A DNA stretch of 36,511 nucleotides, from contig JAIPJQ010000009.1 in NCBI GenBank assembly GCA_021734065.1, positions 1 to 36,511 on the forward strand. Direction: 5' to 3'. Origin of the DNA: Fidelibacterota bacterium. GTDB lineage: Bacteria > Fidelibacterota > UBA8477. Below the pieces are notes generated by a model. It saw nothing but the letters and a program-made list of their open reading frames with translations. It was not told the origin of the DNA and searched no databases. The position numbers were made by a program, and so were the translations under genes. Below, one piece after another: positions 34,614-36,511 of this stretch. Position 1 is the stretch's first letter. Each line of letters begins with the position of its first letter.

Positions 34614-36511
34614 ATGTTGTTGGGGACTACCCGGCGGCGGTCTTTAGGCTGTCAAAACTGGACAAAACTGGTCATCATTAGTGTGCTTGCAGCCACTTCA
34701 ATCTTTAGTCAGACATTTACCCAAATCACAACCGGAGCCCTGGTCTCAGATGGGTCCAACAGTACCAACCAAGCCTGGGGGGATTACGATAATGATGGCG
34801 ATCTGGACCTTTTCGTTCCTACCTATAATGCGGTAGATCTTTTTTATTCCAACAATGGTGACGGTACCTTCTCCCAGATAACCGTGGGTGCTCTGGTCCA
34901 GGATGCAACCCGCGCCTATTCGGCAGCCTGGGCTGATTATGATAACGATGGGTTCCTGGATCTTTTTGTCTCTCAGGTGGATAACTGGAATAATACCCTC
35001 TATCACAATAACGGGGACGGCACCTTTACCAAAATCACCACCGGCAGCATCGTGAACGATGGGGGAAATTCCTATGATGCGGCCTGGGCGGATTATGATT
35101 TGGACGGGGATGTGGATTTGCTGGTGGTTAATGATAATCAGGCGAATTTTCTCTACCGGAATCAGGGAAACGGAACATTCGCTCGAGTCACTAACACGGT
35201 TCTCACCGATTTTGGAGGGTACCGCGTATCCTGGGCGGATTTTGACGCTGACAGTTATCCGGACGTGCTTGTGCAGCAACATAGCGGCACGAATGCAAAT
35301 CGGTTATTTCGCAATAATGGCAACGGCAGCTTTACCCAGATCGTAGCTGGCATCCTACCCAATGCCACCTATGGCAATCCCTTCTGGGGTGATTTTGACA
35401 ATGATGGTGATCTGGATCTGTTTCTGGCCCGAGAGGGTACTAGTGAGCTGTACCGTAATGATGGAGGAAATTTCACCAGTGTAATGACCACGGCGGAATT
35501 GACCAGCAACAGCGCTGCCTGGGCTGATTTTGATAACGACGGCTGGCTGGATCTCTATGTGGCGAATAACGGCACCAATTCCTATTACCACAACAATGGT
35601 GATGGCTCCTTTTCTGCAATAACAGCTGGCGAATTTGTCACCAATAGTGACAATTCTTTCGCGGTCTCTGCCACGGATGCCGATGGTGATGGTGCGCTGG
35701 ATCTGTTTGTCTCCAATTACAGTTCACAAAACAACCAGCTCTACATGAATGACGGAAATGCCAATCACTGGTTCGCCGTGGATCTGGTGGGTGAACTGGA
35801 CAATACGGCTGGTCTAACAGCGACGATTCAGCTAAAAGCCGGCGACACCTGGCAAACCCGCCATGTGTTACCAACCGATGGCGCGCCCTTGCAGTGTCAT
35901 TTTGGTTTGGGGAGTGAGACGGTCGTGGATTCTATCATCGTGGATTGGCCACAGGGCTCGCCGCAGGTGGTGACCAATCTGGCGGCAGATCAGACCATTA
36001 CCATCACACAGGAAGATGAGACACCATCCAGTGTAAAACTCGTAGATGACCCCACCCTGAGCACTAATTACAATGGCTATGCTGTTGCCTGGGGCGATTA
36101 TGATAACGACGGTTATCCGGATTTATTCGTTCCCACCTATAACGATGTGGATCGGTTATACCATAATAATGGAGATGGTACATTCTCCCAAATCACCACC
36201 GGAGCCTTGGTTACAACCGCCACGCGGGCTTTGGATGCTGATTGGGGAGATTATAACAACGATGGGTATCTGGACCTGTTTGTCGCTCAGACGGATAATT
36301 GGAATAACAGTCTGTATCGGAATAATGGGGATGGCACCTTCACAGCAGTGACAGAAGGAAATATTGTCAGTTCAGCGGCGTATTCCCAGGGTGCTTCCTG
36401 GTGGGATTTTGACCGGGATGGTGATCTGGACCTGCATGTAGCCAACGCCAACAATCAGGTAAATCAACTCTTTCGCAATAACGGCGACGGCAGTTTCACC
36501 AATCTTTCCGG
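34614..36511 (+). CDS. Large secreted FG-GAP/VCBS and ASPIC/UnbV repeat protein (3' end outside window)
   Basis: The frame is open from ATG 34614 to the end of the window (632 codons), with no stop. A signal peptide-like stretch (about residues 20-40, LVIISVLAATSIFSQ) follows a basic start. Then come FG-GAP/VCBS repeats with calcium-loop signatures: DYDNDGDLD, DYDNDGFLD, DYDLDGDVD, DFDADSYPD, DFDNDGDLD, DFDNDGWLD, DADGDGALD. Next is an ASPIC/UnbV domain (about 385-465) with CHFGLGSETVVDSIIVDWPQG. A second repeat set follows with DYDNDGYPD, DYNNDGYLD and DFDRDGDLD. These domains form beta-propeller folds that bind calcium and mediate surface adhesion or ligand binding. The second set copies the first at a 1314-base offset. 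It is preceded by GAGGGATGG close to the start. It may be an adhesin or surface enzyme; the anchor or secretion signal lies beyond the window. Confidence 0.88.
   Translation, partial: MLLGTTRRRSLGCQNWTKLVIISVLAATSIFSQTFTQITTGALVSDGSNSTNQAWGDYDNDGDLDLFVPTYNAVDLFYSNNGDGTFSQITVGALVQDATRAYSAAWADYDNDGFLDLFVSQVDNWNNTLYHNNGDGTFTKITTGSIVNDGGNSYDAAWADYDLDGDVDLLVVNDNQANFLYRNQGNGTFARVTNTVLTDFGGYRVSWADFDADSYPDVLVQQHSGTNANRLFRNNGNGSFTQIVAGILPNATYGNPFWGDFDNDGDLDLFLAREGTSELYRNDGGNFTSVMTTAELTSNSAAWADFDNDGWLDLYVANNGTNSYYHNNGDGSFSAITAGEFVTNSDNSFAVSATDADGDGALDLFVSNYSSQNNQLYMNDGNANHWFAVDLVGELDNTAGLTATIQLKAGDTWQTRHVLPTDGAPLQCHFGLGSETVVDSIIVDWPQGSPQVVTNLAADQTITITQEDETPSSVKLVDDPTLSTNYNGYAVAWGDYDNDGYPDLFVPTYNDVDRLYHNNGDGTFSQITTGALVTTATRALDADWGDYNNDGYLDLFVAQTDNWNNSLYRNNGDGTFTAVTEGNIVSSAAYSQGASWWDFDRDGDLDLHVANANNQVNQLFRNNGDGSFTNLS

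Noticed and set aside
34746..35282. Minus-strand open frame rich in Ile/Val/Gly opposite the FG-GAP repeats
   Set aside because: It is the antisense reading of the repeated Asp/Asn/Gly codons; the plus-strand frame is an obvious FG-GAP protein.
1..36511. CRISPR arrays, insertion sequences, tRNA or rRNA genes, prophage
   Set aside because: No spaced direct repeats, transposase or integrase motifs, or tRNA-like cloverleaf sequences were seen; gaps are short and the genes look like chromosomal core and accessory genes.

Overview
The window reads as chromosomal DNA from a Gram-negative bacterium. It encodes outer-membrane beta-barrels, a secretin, a LolA-like protein and signal peptides, at roughly even base composition and with very tight gene packing. 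No gene-free stretch exceeds 200 bases. The large FG-GAP/VCBS plus ASPIC/UnbV surface protein, the TTG starts and the layout of the pilus locus suggest a deep-branching lineage of the FCB type (Neomarinimicrobiota-like). That placement is a guess, because no rRNA or universal marker gene is present.

Left part (1-9612): the 3' end of a PiT-type phosphate transporter with a long C-terminal tail; a soluble GAF/PAS sensor histidine kinase; a membrane-anchored metallophosphoesterase; and, on the minus strand, an SH3-M48 metalloprotease and a CHASE2 adenylate cyclase. Middle (9755-17249): a TetR regulator followed by an RND/MMPL exporter, a LolA-like periplasmic protein and a DUF1302-like outer-membrane barrel, which together look like an envelope-spanning lipid or hydrophobic-substrate route. 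A membrane-anchored TPR protein follows.

Regulatory island (17276-19990): a REC-GGDEF diguanylate cyclase, a stand-alone Hpt protein and a sigma-54 NtrC-type response regulator. With the large kinase upstream these could form a phosphorelay, but the wiring is inferred only.

Type IV pilus locus (20113-34420, all plus strand, many overlapping genes): ExeA/MshM-like ATPase, a PilM-PilN fusion with a long acidic tail, PilO, a PilP/GspC-like protein, PilQ secretin, PilT, PilU, a CheY-like receiver, prepilin peptidase PilD, PilB with a degenerate MshEN domain, a sigma-54 activator with a pseudo-receiver, PilC and a 41-residue membrane protein. This is a nearly complete pilus machine without any pilin gene in the window.

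Right end (34421-36511): a leader with several potential hairpins, then the start of a very long secreted FG-GAP/ASPIC protein built from an exact-register 1314-bp module duplication, running off the window. The most noteworthy items are the PilM-PilN fusion that keeps the NLLP docking motif at its junction, the probable non-ATG/GTG/TTG start of pilT, the degenerate MshEN domain of PilB, the pseudo-receiver activator coupled between pilB and pilC, and the duplicated FG-GAP module.
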